Assembly (NCBI RefSeq): GCF_029867415.1
Contig: NC_081181.1
Span: forward strand, 126,113,042 to 126,177,041
Reading direction: 5' to 3'
DNA: 64,000 nt
Source: Vicia villosa
Taxonomy: Eukaryota > Streptophyta > Magnoliopsida > Fabales > Fabaceae
Part shown: in pieces, positions 1 to 10,791 of the stretch
Numbering within the stretch: the stretch's first letter is position 1
Layout: every line of letters begins with the position of its first letter
Notes under the pieces: generated by a model
Databases searched by the model: none
What the model was told of the DNA's origin: nothing
The model's input: the letters and a program-made list of their open reading frames with translations, nothing else
Position numbers and translations under genes: made by a program

Positions 1-479
1 ATATCTTCAAACGCTCTCGACAAAGACATGGCTCCCCAACAAAGTTTACATCTTCAACACTGCTGGTTCTCCAACACTTTGCTCTTCTCCAACATGGGTT
101 ACTAATACTTTTGTCCCCAGTCAGGGTACATCAGGTTACTGATCATCCCCAAGCAAGAAATCATAAATCCACAGCTGAGCATCTCCAAGAAAAGATCAAA
201 ACATCAAACTCACAATGACACAGAGATTTATCTTCTCAATCAAGATGCTTCGAGAAACATAAATCATATCCATACATCATATACATCACATGCATATTCA
301 TACATTGCACGCATTTATGATTCATACATAGTATACAAAGCGCCCTATTTATTTTTGAGAAACTCCATCTCATTCATTACATACATCATAAACATTGCAT
401 AAAACTGACATTGTTACCAAGTGAATATTATCTGACAGGTACATTACAAAGATTCAAATCTTATTCAAAGCAAACGCCT
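1..479 (+). other. 3' untranslated region of an Ogre-like Ty3/gypsy element (left part)
   Basis: No coding capacity is visible. The stretch is rich in short pyrimidine/A phrases (repeated 'ctccaac', 'catacatcat') and runs directly into the tandem array that precedes the polypurine tract and LTR further right. In Ogre/Tat elements the segment between pol and the 3' LTR is long, variable and prone to tandem repeats, so I assign it there by position. The 5' part of this element lies outside the window. Confidence 0.5.
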
Positions 480-926
480 GACGCATGGCATTCCAGACAT
501 CTACGGATGCAATTTGGATAAGTCTAACGCGCGACTCATCCACCGACCTAACGCACGGTCTTCCAGACATCTGAGGATGCAATTTGGATTAGTCTAACGC
601 ACGACTTATCCATCAACCTAACGCACGGTTTTCCAGACATCTGAGGATGCAATTGAGAATAGTCTAACGCACGATTTATTCTTCGACCTAACGCACGGTT
701 TTCCAGACATCTGAGGATGCAATTGGGTAGTCTAACGCACGACTTATCCACCGACCTAACGCACGGTCTTCCAGACATCTGATGATGCAATTGGGTAGTC
801 TAACGCACGACTTATCCATCAACCTAACGCACGGTTTTCCAAACATCTGAGGATGCAATTGAGAGTAGTCTAACGTACGATCTATTCTTCGACCTAACGC
901 ACGGTCTTCCAGACATCTACGGATGC
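480..926 (+). repeat. tandem array, ~68-70 bp monomer, left part (about 6 copies)
   Basis: The phrase agtctaacgc recurs at about 591, 661, 729, 797 and 867, giving 68-70 bp spacing. Each monomer has two related halves, one around ctaacgcacgacttatcc and one around ctaacgcacggttttcc, ending near ggatgcaattg. The array is cut at 926 by a copia insertion and resumes at 5819. Its place before an Ogre-type polypurine tract identifies it as a 3'UTR array of that element. Short minus-strand ORFs here are by-products of the repeat. Confidence 0.9.
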
Positions 927-1362
927 TGTGAGATATTGGATCGAACTCTAGTATGGTCGAAAGGTAGCTTCTTGGTTCGATAGAATTGAGCATGAAGTCG
1001 AAGGTTGTTCACATGCTTGTGTCAAAGATGCTAGGGTTGTTAGCATGTTAAATTAGGTTTTAGTGTTTAAACCCTAATTTGTTAAGTTAGCTTGTTTATT
1101 AAGTTGGCTTGTATAATGGGTCTTGTGGAAAAAGCCCATTAGTTAGTATGTTAGGTTTTATTATAAATAGCATACTAGTCTCTCATCATTGCTAAGCTGC
1201 AAATCCTAATTTAGGGTGAGAGAGGTTATTTGTTATTCTTGTAAACTTGTAATATTGTTTTAAGAGAAAGTGAAAGAATAGCAGTTATAACCAATTCTTG
1301 TGTTCTTATTCTCTTCCCTAATTCCCTATTATACTTTGTTATTGGTATCGTTTTTCACAACA
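927..1362 (+). repeat. 5' LTR of the Tnt1-like copia element
   Basis: 436 bp, TG...CA termini. It contains a TATA-like stretch (ttataaatagc, about 1161-1171) that would place the transcription start near 1195. The sequence directly after it (aattggtgcggtgagcg from 1363) sits where the primer-binding site should be but does not resemble the common initiator-Met site TGGTATCAGAGC. Confidence 0.93.
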
Positions 1363-1387
1363 AATTGGTGCGGTGAGCGTGGAGAAG

Positions 1388-2115
1388 ATGCCTTCAACAA
1401 AGTATGAGATTGAAAAGTTCACCGGAGTGAATGATTTCGGTCTGTGGAGCTTGAAGATGAAAGCCCTACTGGTTCAGTAGGGTTGTTTGGAAGCGTTGAA
1501 GGGAGAGGCAGCCATGAATGCAGAATTGACGGCAGCGGAGAAGACGAATATGATCGAGAAAGCACACAGCGCAATTCTGTTGAGCCTTGGTGATAAGGTT
1601 CTCCGGCAGGTATCAAAGGAGACGACGGCATCAGGGTTATGGGTGAAACTTGAAAGTTTGTATATGACCAAATCGCTGGTAAATCGACTCTACCTGAAGC
1701 AAGCTTTGTATTCATTCAAGATGATTGAAGACAAAGTATTGGCTGAGCAGTTGGATATGTTCAACAAGCTGATTCTTGATCTTGAAAATATTGATGTGAA
1801 GATCGATGATGAAGATCAAGCGCTGTTACTATTGTGTTCTTTGCCTCGATCACATGCTCACTTCAAAGAAACTCTCTTGTATGGAAGGGAGTCCCTGACG
1901 TTTGAAGAAGTTCAACCAGCCTTGTACTCTAAGGACTTGAATGAACGAAAGGAGCATAAACCTTCGACTGTTGGCGAAGGTTTGGCCGTTAAAGGAAAAC
2001 TCATGGTAAGTTCGACAAGAAGAAAGGCAAAAGCCAGTCGAAGACTTACAGTGGCGAAGCATCTGGCATTCGATGCTACCATTGTAAGAAGGAGGGTCAC
2101 ACAAGAAAGGTGTGC
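1388..2115 (+). pseudogene. gag: copia gag, broken by one stop and one frameshift
   Basis: The likely start is the ATG at 1388, 25 bp after the LTR, opening a Gag of the copia UBN2 type (KYEIEKFTGVNDFGLW near the N-terminus). An in-frame TAG at 1478-1480 interrupts it after 30 codons; the same frame then stays open to 2128. Near 2000-2005 the true frame shifts: the zinc knuckle (C-x2-C-x4-H-x4-C, 2074-2115) is readable only in the frame of the downstream pol ORF. Apart from these two lesions the sequence is well preserved, which fits the near-identical LTRs and suggests either fresh damage or spread with proteins supplied by an intact copy. Confidence 0.88.
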
Positions 2116-5100
2116 CCTGAACGCTTGAAATATCATGGAGGTAAGGATAATGGCAACGCTGCCATTGTTCAAGATGATTTCGAATCATCTGATGTTATTG
2201 TGGTTTCAAGCAGTGACTCTAAGAAGGAGTGGATTATGGATTCAGGTTGCACTTGGCACATGACTCCAAACAAAGACTTGTTCGAGGAATTATGTGATCA
2301 AGATGGTGGATCAGTATTGCTGGGAAACAACAAGGCTTGCAAGATTGCAGGTGTTGGATCTGTGAGATTCAAGCTCCATGATGAGTCAATAAGGTTGTTG
2401 ACTGAAGTCAGGTATGTTCCTGATTTGAAGAGAAATCTGCTTTCTCTTGGTGAATTCGACAAGAAAGGATATGTTTTCCAAGGAGAGAAAAGCATCCTAA
2501 GAGTCATGAAGGGTTCGAAGGAAGTCTTGAGAGGCGTGAAGAAACAAGGCTTGTATACCCTTGAGGCTGAAGTTGTAAGTGGTTCGACAAATGTTGCATC
2601 CACGAAACCTTTGTCGAAAACAGAAATCTGGCACATGAGATTGGGCCATGTCAGTGAAAGGGGTCTGGTCGAATTAGGGAAACAAAATCTGCTTGGTGGA
2701 GACAAAGTCGAAAAGCTGAAGTTTTGTGAACCCTGTGTACTTGGAAAATCTTGCAGAGTGAAGTTCAACAAAGGCAAACAAAGAACACATGGATCCCTTG
2801 ATTACATCCATGCTGATCTTTGGGGGCCTGCAAGGTGTCCATCACATTCAGGAGCAAGGTATTTTCTATCCATAGTAGATGATTATTCCAGAAAATTATG
2901 GGTATTCATCCAGAAGACTAAGGATGAAACTTTTGAGAATTTCAAAAGTTGGAAGACTCTGGTTGAAAATCAGACTGGCAGAAAGGTCAAGAGGTTGAGA
3001 ACCGACAATGGCCTTGAATTTTGCAATGAGGCATTCGACAGTTTTTGTGCTGCCTCTGGTATTGCAAGGCATAGAACTACTGCAGGTACTCCACAACAAA
3101 ATGGTTTGGCTGAAAGGTTTAATCGAACTATTTTGGAGAGAGTTAGATGCATGTTGACTAGTGCGGGGTTAACAAAGGTGTTCTGGGCTAAGGCTGTTTC
3201 GACAGCAACATATCTGATAAACAGATGTCCTTCGACAGCGTTAGATATGAAGACACCTGAAGAAGTTTGGTCGGGACATCCACCAGATCTCGACAAACTG
3301 AGAGTATTTGGCTGCGTAGCCTATGCTCACATTAGGCAAGACAAGGTCGAACCTAGAGCTCTGAAATGCATGTTCATGGGATACCCTGAAGGAGTCAAAG
3401 CTTATAGGCTATGGTGCCTAGAGCCAGGTCACAGGAGGTGTATCACCAGTCGAGATGTAGTTTTCAATGAAGCTGAAATGGCTTTTAAGAAAACTAATGA
3501 TGTTGGTCGAAGTACAGAAACATCTGACGAAGAGCTGGAACAGGTAGAGATTCCTGTTGAGGTGGAGCATGTTGATGCTGAATTGCATATCCTAGATGAA
3601 GTCGAAGAAGAAGCAGAAGATGCTGAAGTTGAGGAAACTGACGATGACTACCTATTGTCGAGAGATAGGTCGAGAAGAGTCATCAAGCCACCTCAGAGAC
3701 TTGGATATGCAGATCTTATAGCTTATGCCTTAATCTCTGCAAGTGAGGTTCTAGACGAAGAACCTAGAGACTATAAGGAAGTTATGAGGAGTCGAAATAA
3801 GACTGAATGGCTGAAGGCCATGGATGATGAGATAAAATCTCTTCATGATAATCATACCTGGGAACTGATCAAGAAACCTGCTGGGGCAAGGTTAGTCAGC
3901 TGTAAATGGATTTTCAAAGTTAAGGAAGGAATTGAAGGAGTGACGTCGAAAAGATACAAGGCAAGGTTAGTTGCAAGGGGTTTCACTCAGAAAGAAGGTG
4001 TCGACTTCAATGATGTGTTTTCTCCTGTTGTGAAGCATAGGTCCATTCGAATGTTGCTTGCCATGGTGGCACAGTTCGATCTTGAACTGGAACAGATGGA
4101 TGTGAAGACTGCGTTCTTGTATGGTGATCTAGATGAAACGATCCCGATGAGGCAACCTGAAGGGTATGTCGAAAAGGGGAAGGAAGATTATGTGTGCAAG
4201 TTAAAGAGATCTTTGTATGGGCTGAAACAATCTCCTCGACAGTGGAATAGGAGATTCGACAAGTTCATGGCACGCATAAGTTTCATTAGAAGTCAGTTCG
4301 ACCACTGCGTTTACTTCAGATTTCGACCTGGTAATTCATTTGTTATTTTGTTGCTTTATGTGGATGATATTCTCATAGCAAGCAACAGTGTTGAAGATGT
4401 GATGAGGGTGAAGGCTGAACTCAATAAGGAGTTCGATATGAAGGATCTGGGAGCTGCTTCCAGGATTCTTGGAATTGACATTCGGAGAGATAGAAAGAAG
4501 TCGAAGATATGCTTATCTCAAGAGGCATATCTACGGAAGATTCTTGAAAAGTATGGTATGTCGAATTCGAAGCCAGTTGTGACTCCAACAAACCCTCAAT
4601 TCAAGCTGAGTATTGATCAGTGTCCCAGTACTGATGTCGAAAGAGCCTGTATGAATAGCATCCCATATGCTAATATAGTCGGCTCTTTGATGTATGCTAT
4701 GGTCTGTACTAGACCCGACATAGCATACGCAGTCAGTCTTGTAAGCAGGTACATGGCGAATCCTGGAAAGGCTCACTGGCAAGCATTGAAGTGGATTTTA
4801 AGGTACATAAATGGGTCTCTGAATAGAGTCCTAATTTATGGTGGAGCCTTGGGTGAAGATAATAAAGCAGTAATAGAAGGATATGTCGACTCTGATTATG
4901 CAGGTTGTATGGATTCCAGAAAATCTATTTCTGGATATGTTTTCACTATGTTTGGCACTGCAATTAGTTGGAAAGCAACACTTCAGAAGGTTGTTGCTCT
5001 ATTAACCACTGAAGCGGAGTATATTGCCCTAACTGAAGCTGTGAAAGAAGCATTGTGGCTTGAAGGTTTTGCGAAGGAGCTGAGACTTCAAGGTCGAGGT

Positions 5101-5340
5101 ATCACTGTTAAATGTGATAGTCAAAGTGCAATACACCTGTCGAAGAATTCAGCCTATCATGAGCGAACTAAGCACATTGATGTGAGGCTGCATTTCGTCA
5201 GAGGAGTAATCGAGCGTGGAGAAGTCCAAGTGTTGAAGGTTTCGACTGAAGACAATGCTGCTGATATGATCACCAAGACATTGCCGAGTTGCAAGTTTTT
5301 CCACTGTATGCAGTTGATAAAGCTGCATGAAGAAAGCTAG
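2110..5340 (+). CDS. pol: copia Pol polyprotein (protease, integrase, reverse transcriptase, RNase H)
   Basis: Open for 1,076 codons. Residues about 40-50 carry the aspartic protease motif WIMDSGC (DSG at 44-46). The integrase zinc-binding H/C region follows near residues 175-215 (WHMRLGH...CEPC). The integrase catalytic triad is D236, D299 and E335, a clean DD35E. The RT region runs from about residue 565 to 810 with YVDD at 750-753. RNase H lies near the C-terminus (CDSQSAIHLS, then ERTKHIDVR). The domain order INT before RT defines Ty1/copia, and the RT and RNase H wording is closest to the Tnt1/Tork group. The first codons overlap the end of gag; in an intact element gag and pol would form one ORF, so the computed start is not a real initiator. 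Confidence 0.95.
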   Translation: MCPERLKYHGGKDNGNAAIVQDDFESSDVIVVSSSDSKKEWIMDSGCTWHMTPNKDLFEELCDQDGGSVLLGNNKACKIAGVGSVRFKLHDESIRLLTEVRYVPDLKRNLLSLGEFDKKGYVFQGEKSILRVMKGSKEVLRGVKKQGLYTLEAEVVSGSTNVASTKPLSKTEIWHMRLGHVSERGLVELGKQNLLGGDKVEKLKFCEPCVLGKSCRVKFNKGKQRTHGSLDYIHADLWGPARCPSHSGARYFLSIVDDYSRKLWVFIQKTKDETFENFKSWKTLVENQTGRKVKRLRTDNGLEFCNEAFDSFCAASGIARHRTTAGTPQQNGLAERFNRTILERVRCMLTSAGLTKVFWAKAVSTATYLINRCPSTALDMKTPEEVWSGHPPDLDKLRVFGCVAYAHIRQDKVEPRALKCMFMGYPEGVKAYRLWCLEPGHRRCITSRDVVFNEAEMAFKKTNDVGRSTETSDEELEQVEIPVEVEHVDAELHILDEVEEEAEDAEVEETDDDYLLSRDRSRRVIKPPQRLGYADLIAYALISASEVLDEEPRDYKEVMRSRNKTEWLKAMDDEIKSLHDNHTWELIKKPAGARLVSCKWIFKVKEGIEGVTSKRYKARLVARGFTQKEGVDFNDVFSPVVKHRSIRMLLAMVAQFDLELEQMDVKTAFLYGDLDETIPMRQPEGYVEKGKEDYVCKLKRSLYGLKQSPRQWNRRFDKFMARISFIRSQFDHCVYFRFRPGNSFVILLLYVDDILIASNSVEDVMRVKAELNKEFDMKDLGAASRILGIDIRRDRKKSKICLSQEAYLRKILEKYGMSNSKPVVTPTNPQFKLSIDQCPSTDVERACMNSIPYANIVGSLMYAMVCTRPDIAYAVSLVSRYMANPGKAHWQALKWILRYINGSLNRVLIYGGALGEDNKAVIEGYVDSDYAGCMDSRKSISGYVFTMFGTAISWKATLQKVVALLTTEAEYIALTEAVKEALWLEGFAKELRLQGRGITVKCDSQSAIHLSKNSAYHERTKHIDVRLHFVRGVIERGEVQVLKVSTEDNAADMITKTLPSCKFFHCMQLIKLHEES

Positions 5341-5382
5341 TCTGTTCCTTGACGTTGTAGAGTTAGGTCCAAGGTGGAGATT

Positions 5383-5818
5383 TGTGAGATATTGGATCGA
5401 ACTCTAGTATGGTCGAAAGGTAGCTTCTTGGTTCGATAGAATTGAGCATGAAGTCGAAGGTTGTTCACATGCTTGTGTCGAAGATGCTAGGGTTGTTAGC
5501 ATGTTAAATTAGGTTTTAGTGTTTAAACCCTAATTTGTTAAGTTAGCTTGTTTATTAAGTTGGCTTGTATAATGGGTCTTGTGGAAAAAGCCCATTAGTT
5601 AGTATGTTAGGTTTTATTATAAATAGCATACTAGTCTCTCATCATTGCTAAGCTGCAAATCCTAATTTAGGGTGAGAGAGGTTATTTGTTATTCTTGTAA
5701 ACTTGTAATCTTGTTTTAAGAGAAAGTGAAAGAATAGCAGTTATAACCAATTCTTGTGTTCTTATTCTCTTCCCTAATTCCCTATTATACTTTGTTATTG
5801 GTATCGTTTTTCACAACA
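5383..5818 (+). repeat. 3' LTR of the Tnt1-like copia element
   Basis: 436 bp, same length as the 5' copy, preceded by a purine-rich tract (aaggtggagatt, 5371-5382) that serves as polypurine tract. It ends at 5818 followed by the target duplication GATGC. Confidence 0.94.
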
Positions 5819-6265
5819 GATGCAAATTGGGTAGTCTAACGCACGGCTTATCCATCAACCTAACGCACGGTCTTCCAGACATCTACGGATGCAAATTGGG
5901 TATTCTAACGTACGATTTATCCATCAACCTAACGCACGACCTTCCAGACATCTACGGATGCAAATTGGGTAGTCTAACGCACGACTTATCCATCAACCTA
6001 ACGCACGGTTTTCCAGACATCTAAGGATGCAATTGAGAATAGTCTAACGCACGATTTATTCTTCGACCTAACGCACGGTCTTCCAGACATCTACGGATGC
6101 AAATTGGGTAGTCTAACGCACGACTTATCCATCAACCTAACGCACGGTTTTCCAGACATTTGAGGATGCAATCAAGATTAATCTAACACACGATTTATCT
6201 TCAGCCTAACGCACGGTTTTTCCAGACATCTGATGATGCAAACTAGAAACAGTCTAACGTACGAC
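5819..6265 (+). repeat. tandem array, ~69 bp monomer, right part (about 6-7 copies)
   Basis: Continuation of the array interrupted at 926; the GATGC target duplication is part of the monomer (acggatgcaaattggg). Later copies diverge more (for example atctaacacacgatttatc near 6180), as expected at the edge of an array. The plus-strand ORF over 5827-6024 is only the repeat translated. Confidence 0.9.
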
Positions 6266-6512
6266 ATATTCTAATTCTCAAGCTTATCAAGTCAGATGGC
6301 ATCTCTAAGCCCATCTCTAAACAACTACTTCTCAAACACTTCAGTCTCAACATCTAGATGGCATCTTTAAGCCCATCTCCGACAAAAGTCCCTACTCCAG
6401 CTAGGGCAAATTTCTTGGTTTTCTAGTGTTCAATCATCTTCCACCTTCAGATACCGACTGGCATAAAAACCACTCTACATCTTCAGGTTTAAGATAATTG
6501 AACAGGGGCAGC
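6266..6512 (+). other. end of Ogre-like 3'UTR with polypurine tract
   Basis: Non-coding. It ends with cttcaggtttaagataattg followed by aacaggggcagc (6501-6512), the polypurine tract directly in front of the LTR. The same phrase with few changes precedes the 3' LTR of the gag-only element at 30256, linking both to one lineage. Confidence 0.8.
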
Positions 6513-7675
6513 TGTCATACCCCAAAATTTGCCCACATTATTTCTCTTATTCAAGTTTCAAATCCATATGCAAAGCTCCTAGACAATTTCTCCTATACAA
6601 AGCTCTGAACTAGGGTTTGTTTCTTTAGAAGGAAAATCACTGAATCAATGGCTCAAGGTGGTTCCATAGGGTCACAAACATCCCAAAGAATCTCTATGTA
6701 AGTTATCAAGCCAATCAAAGCAAGTTGAGTCCCTCAAACCTTGACTAGGTCAGTAGTTGATTCCCAAGGGCAAAATGGTCATTTCAAGTCAATATACAGT
6801 CAAAATTCAAGATATTTGGTCAGCAACATCCTCATAACCCTAAAATCATCATTTGATCAAGGGTTGATCATGATGATGCAAGGAAAGATCAGAAAAGTCA
6901 AAAGTCAAAAGTTACTATTTTTGGCATGAACTGAAAAAGTCAACCAAACTTTGAAAATTCACCAAATATTCATACTTCATCAGAAAAATTCCCACTAAAG
7001 TTCATTTTAAAGGGAATTCATTCCTCTATCCAATGGTCCAAGAATCAGAGCTCATAGGTCAATGATTTAAGAGATATAGCTTCATACATTATAGGTCCTT
7101 TTCAAAAGTCAACAAAAAGACATTTTTTTCAAAAGGACATAAAATGAGAATGAAAAAGAATTTTGATATGAGACCAAAGACACTGGTTAGAGGACTCTTT
7201 AAGGTTTCCAAAGAGTCTACAGGCTTGAAAAAATACTGAGATATGAAGAAATGGTATGATGTGCAAGTTCGCCTATTTTTCAAAGGTGTACAAGGGGGAA
7301 AAAGCCTAAAACTCAAAATATTTCCAAATGGGCCTATATTATCTCTATCCGATCTTCATCATAAGCCCATGCACGCCCTAAGATAAGATCCTTTTTATTT
7401 TTAAGCTTTTATTATTTATTTTATGGTTTTTATTATTTTAAATCATAAATTAAATACATAAAATCATAAAAATAGGTAGAGATCTTATTTTGCTCCAATT
7501 CCAATCAAATATATTACATTAATGACAAAAATTTCGTGATCTTTAGAGCTTGAGTGAAAAATATTGGATTTGGACTTATTTAGAAAGGATTAAAATATAT
7601 TTCCAATCAAATTTTCCAAAACTTGCAAATCAAGATTCAACAAGATTCTTCTCAGTTTTGTTAACCTAAAATCCT

Positions 7676-7692
7676 TCTCTATAAGTACCCAA
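7676..7692 (+). promoter_or_regulatory. TATA-like box in the Ogre-like LTR
   Basis: tctctataagtaccc lies ~1.17 kb into the LTR, comparable to the TATA position in the other Ogre-like LTR (~1.19 kb, 22198). Transcription would start about 30 bp downstream. Confidence 0.5.
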
Positions 7693-9358
7693 GCAATGCA
7701 GATCACAAGGGTGGACGAAATTTCTGCCTTCAAGAGCCACAAACCCGATGCAAGATTGAAGAAAATTTCAAAACAGTTTTGGAATTAGGAGGAGTTTCAG
7801 AGAGATTCAAAGGTCCTTACACGTTCAGTGGAGATTGCCAAAGCTATTCAGATCATCATCATCATTCGTAGAGTCCAGAATCGACCCCCAAAACTCTCGG
7901 TTTGTTCAATTTTCTTTAAACTCGATTCATCAAATATACGCATCATTCATAGCTTTTAATTGCATATGTGTGTTTAGTATGATGTTCTAATGGATTCTGG
8001 AAACTGAATTGTGTTTACATGTTGATCTGAGCCTAACGCCATTGAAGGGTTCCTAAAGCTTGAAATTGGGGCTTTCCATATTAGGTAAAATTAGGGCTAA
8101 TAATGAGCACCATTGAACTCGTGAGATCTGGACGATCACGTCCATGAGGTCGCGCCAAGTTTATATGGTGTGTACAAGAGTTTCGTTTTGCAGGTTTGAT
8201 TCGCTACGAGCCCGATTCGTAGCAAATTCGTAGCTACGCGTTTTAGGTTTTTTCAGCGAAGAAGATGATACCGTGGCAGCATCCTATTGGCTGTTTTCAA
8301 ACAAAAAAGCGCGCGTGTCTGTTTTTGGGTTTTTTATGATTCAGTGTGTTCCCTGCTTGCGCGTATGATGCTCCCTCACCATCACGTCCATCCATCTGAT
8401 CATCCAGTTGATCCAACGTCCTTGGAGACGCAGGCGCACCAAGGACCACTATAGACGCGCCACACACGATTACACGCTAAGTCCTTCAAATTTTTTTATA
8501 TTTAATTATGCAAACTCTTTTTTTTTATTATTATTTATATTTACATATTTATATATGTTTTTTATTTGTTTTCTTTCTTTTACGTACCAAAAAAAAATAC
8601 ATTTATTTTATAAAAACTTTTCAAGATAAATATTTATTTATTCATTTTATTACATATTTATTTTTATTTATTCATATTACTTCTAATAATTTTATTTTCA
8701 TAATTATATTTACATGTTTAATATTTAATTATGTATTTTATTTTCTTATTTAAATTATACTTACATATTTCAATAATTCATATTTATGGTATTTTAATTC
8801 GTATTCTATTCATAAAAATCCGTAAAAAATCATAAGATATGTTTTACACTCGATAATCTCGATTTAATTAATTAGGTCGTAAGACCAATAATTAATTAAA
8901 ATCATTTATGTTTTCTTATTTAAACCATGCCTTTGATTAGGGTTTGGGTAGAACATTCTAATACACTAAAATACTTTCTTTTCGTGCCTTGCCTTTTCAG
9001 GTTGATTTTTTTCAGACGCCTTCCGACAACGCGCCCGATTAAGATTCAAAGCTAAGTACCCTACTTTTTAAATTCTATTTGGTTTATTTTTAAAATTAGG
9101 GTTTGTTTCGCCTTCATTCTTCTTCTTTTGCCTTGCCTCTTTTCAGGGTTAACCTAAAGGCATCCTCCGACTACCAACCATATCAGGTCAAATGCAAAAA
9201 GTTAAATGCCCTTTATTTAATTACTTATTTCAAATTATTGTCTCGACCTTCTTATTTTAGGGTTAGAGACGTTCGCCTCTGAATTAGCCGTACACTCACC
9301 CTATTTTTGGTTTGTTTGCATTTTCAGGGTTTGTCGATTGCCAAAGCTACGAGTATCG

Positions 9359-9380
9359 GTAACCCTAAACCCTAACCCTG
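9359..9380 (+). repeat. short interstitial telomere-like tract
   Basis: Three CCCTAAA-type units (taaccctaaaccctaaccctg) inside the LTR. Too short to indicate a chromosome end. Confidence 0.6.
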
Positions 9381-9603
9381 ATATTTTCTGTCTTTTATTA
9401 TTACTTATGTCAAACCCTATTAAGGGATCCGCTGGTTACAATTTCCCTCCCCATATTTGTTAATTATTTTTGTTAAACTGCGTGGTTAGTAATCTAGGGA
9501 GTGTAACCTCGAATCGAACATAGAATCACTAATTTTATAAGATAATATACTTGAATATAATCACGTGATTGGTGCACACACGCACGCTTTTGGGTAAACC
9601 TCT

Positions 9604-9685
9604 CTGTTGCCTGTTGCCTGTTGCCTTGTTGCCTTGTTGCCTTGTTGCCTGTTGCCTTGTTGCCTGTTGCCTTGTTGCCTTGTGT
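9604..9685 (+). repeat. 7/8-bp minisatellite (gttgcct / gttgcctt)
   Basis: About ten head-to-tail copies of gttgcct with an optional extra t. Replication slippage is the likely origin. It gives spurious ORFs on both strands. Confidence 0.9.
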
Positions 9686-10384
9686 ATTTTTCGCAGAATA
9701 GCCATGTCCCTCGAATACGAGGATACCTCAGCCATGTTGCCTCGATAAATAAAGGTCATGTGACCCTAATGATGCTGCCTTCGATACACTAACATGACTT
9801 CGACCCTCGGAAGTTGCCTACGGAAAAGGCTGAGGTATCTTCTGGTTGCCTACGAAAGGCTATTTTGATCCTTCCCCTTAGACTACCTGCCTCTCTATGG
9901 CATGGGTCAGTCTTTGGGCGAATGATATCTCGACGACCCTTCAACCTCCAAACGAAAGGCTTCCTGCCCACTTATGGCAAGGATTGACCCTTTCATTCTG
10001 AAAGGCTAAAAAGAGACCTATCATCTGAGTTTAAGGTAATTGCCCCTAATTGCCTTGCCATGCTCTATTTTCTATATTCTTTCTCAAAATTCTTCAAAAA
10101 CTGGCTACGCTCATTTACGAGCTAAAGTCCATTTTTCCTCTTTCATCTACATTTTCTGAAAACGAGCAAGCAAAGCAATTAAGAGCCCATGGCAAACCAT
10201 GGATGCAAAGGGTGCCTTACACCTTCCCTTTGCATAAATTACCCCCCGAACTTAGATTTCTTTAAAAGGTTTTTTTTCTGTTTCTTTTTGCCTTTCTGAT
10301 TTAGTTTGGATAAAATAAAAGTCGGTGGCGACTCATGCTTAACCGCGACATTTCGATAGATAAAAAGTCAGTTCACCGTATTAC

Positions 10385-10791
10385 AAGTAGTAACTAAGCT
10401 TGGATGAAAAACGAAAATGAAATGAAATTGCTATTTATAGAGGTTCTTGGAGATGCGCAAAGACAAGAATGCCCCCCAACTCCTTCTGAGCGGGAAACAA
10501 AATGAAAAGACCGTGCCTGCGGAGCAGGCCAATGGGGAGATCGTGTGGACGTGGCAGTTATCCTCCTAGTCGAAGCTGGACACGTCATCGCGCTCCCTTA
10601 AGCGGGCGCTGAGCTGGATGCCATGTGTGTAAAACTGCTGAAAATCCCGATTTTTCTGGCTTTTTTGCTCGTTTTCTTCAGAAGAGCAAATAAAAGGGAC
10701 ATTACCTGCAAATGAGCCAAGAACAGACATAATACAGAAAAATAACCTAAAAAGTAATGAAAATCATGTGCAAATCAAGTCAATTATATGG
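10385..10791. other. unassigned segment with a minus-strand TATA box
   Basis: No protein similarity recognised. GC-richer than its surroundings (roughly 10440-10640). On the minus strand it reads ctataaatag (10431-10440) after a GC-rich stretch, a typical plant promoter or LTR U3 layout, so it may be part of an element in reverse orientation. Confidence 0.4.

Larger units (their letters stand above)
927..5818 (+). mobile_element. Ty1/copia LTR retrotransposon, Tnt1/Tork-like, nearly complete (4,892 bp)
   Basis: Two 436-bp direct LTRs (927-1362 and 5383-5818) begin TGTGAGATATTGG and end TTTTTCACAACA. They enclose gag and a long pol in copia order (protease, integrase, RT, RNase H). The target duplication GATGC is present at 922-926 and 5819-5823. 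By eye the LTRs differ at two sites only (1024/5480 and 1254/5710), so insertion was recent. Gag carries a stop codon and a frameshift, so this copy should not be self-sufficient. It landed inside the tandem array of an Ogre-like 3'UTR. Confidence 0.95.
6513..10384 (+). mobile_element. 3' LTR of an Ogre-like (Ty3/gypsy, Tat branch) element, ~3.9 kb
   Basis: It starts TGTCATACCCCAAAATTTGCCC right after the polypurine tract. The probable end is ttcaccgtattaca at 10384. About 60 bp before it lies ggtggcgactc, the same phrase found about 30 bp before the end of the other Ogre-like LTR at 24734. Both LTRs also share a 'gggtgcc/gtgctag...accttccc' block ~150 bp further upstream. Length is close to the 3,728-bp LTRs at 21007 and 30256. 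The right end is less certain than the left, since the element's 5' target duplication lies outside the window. No coding sequence; ORFs inside are chance. Confidence 0.72.

Noticed and set aside
480..926. Regular short repeats resembling a CRISPR array
   Set aside because: Monomers are contiguous with no unique spacers, lie in plant retrotransposon DNA and are interrupted by a copia element.
1478..1480. Programmed readthrough of the gag TAG
   Set aside because: The stop lies only 30 codons into gag, not at a gag-pol border, and a frameshift further down shows the gene is broken anyway.
8408..8753. Hydrophobic ORFs suggesting small membrane proteins
   Set aside because: Driven by AT-rich low complexity (TTT/TAT codons) inside an LTR; no conserved motif.
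9359..9380. Telomere repeat suggesting a chromosome end or fusion
   Set aside because: Only about three units inside an LTR.
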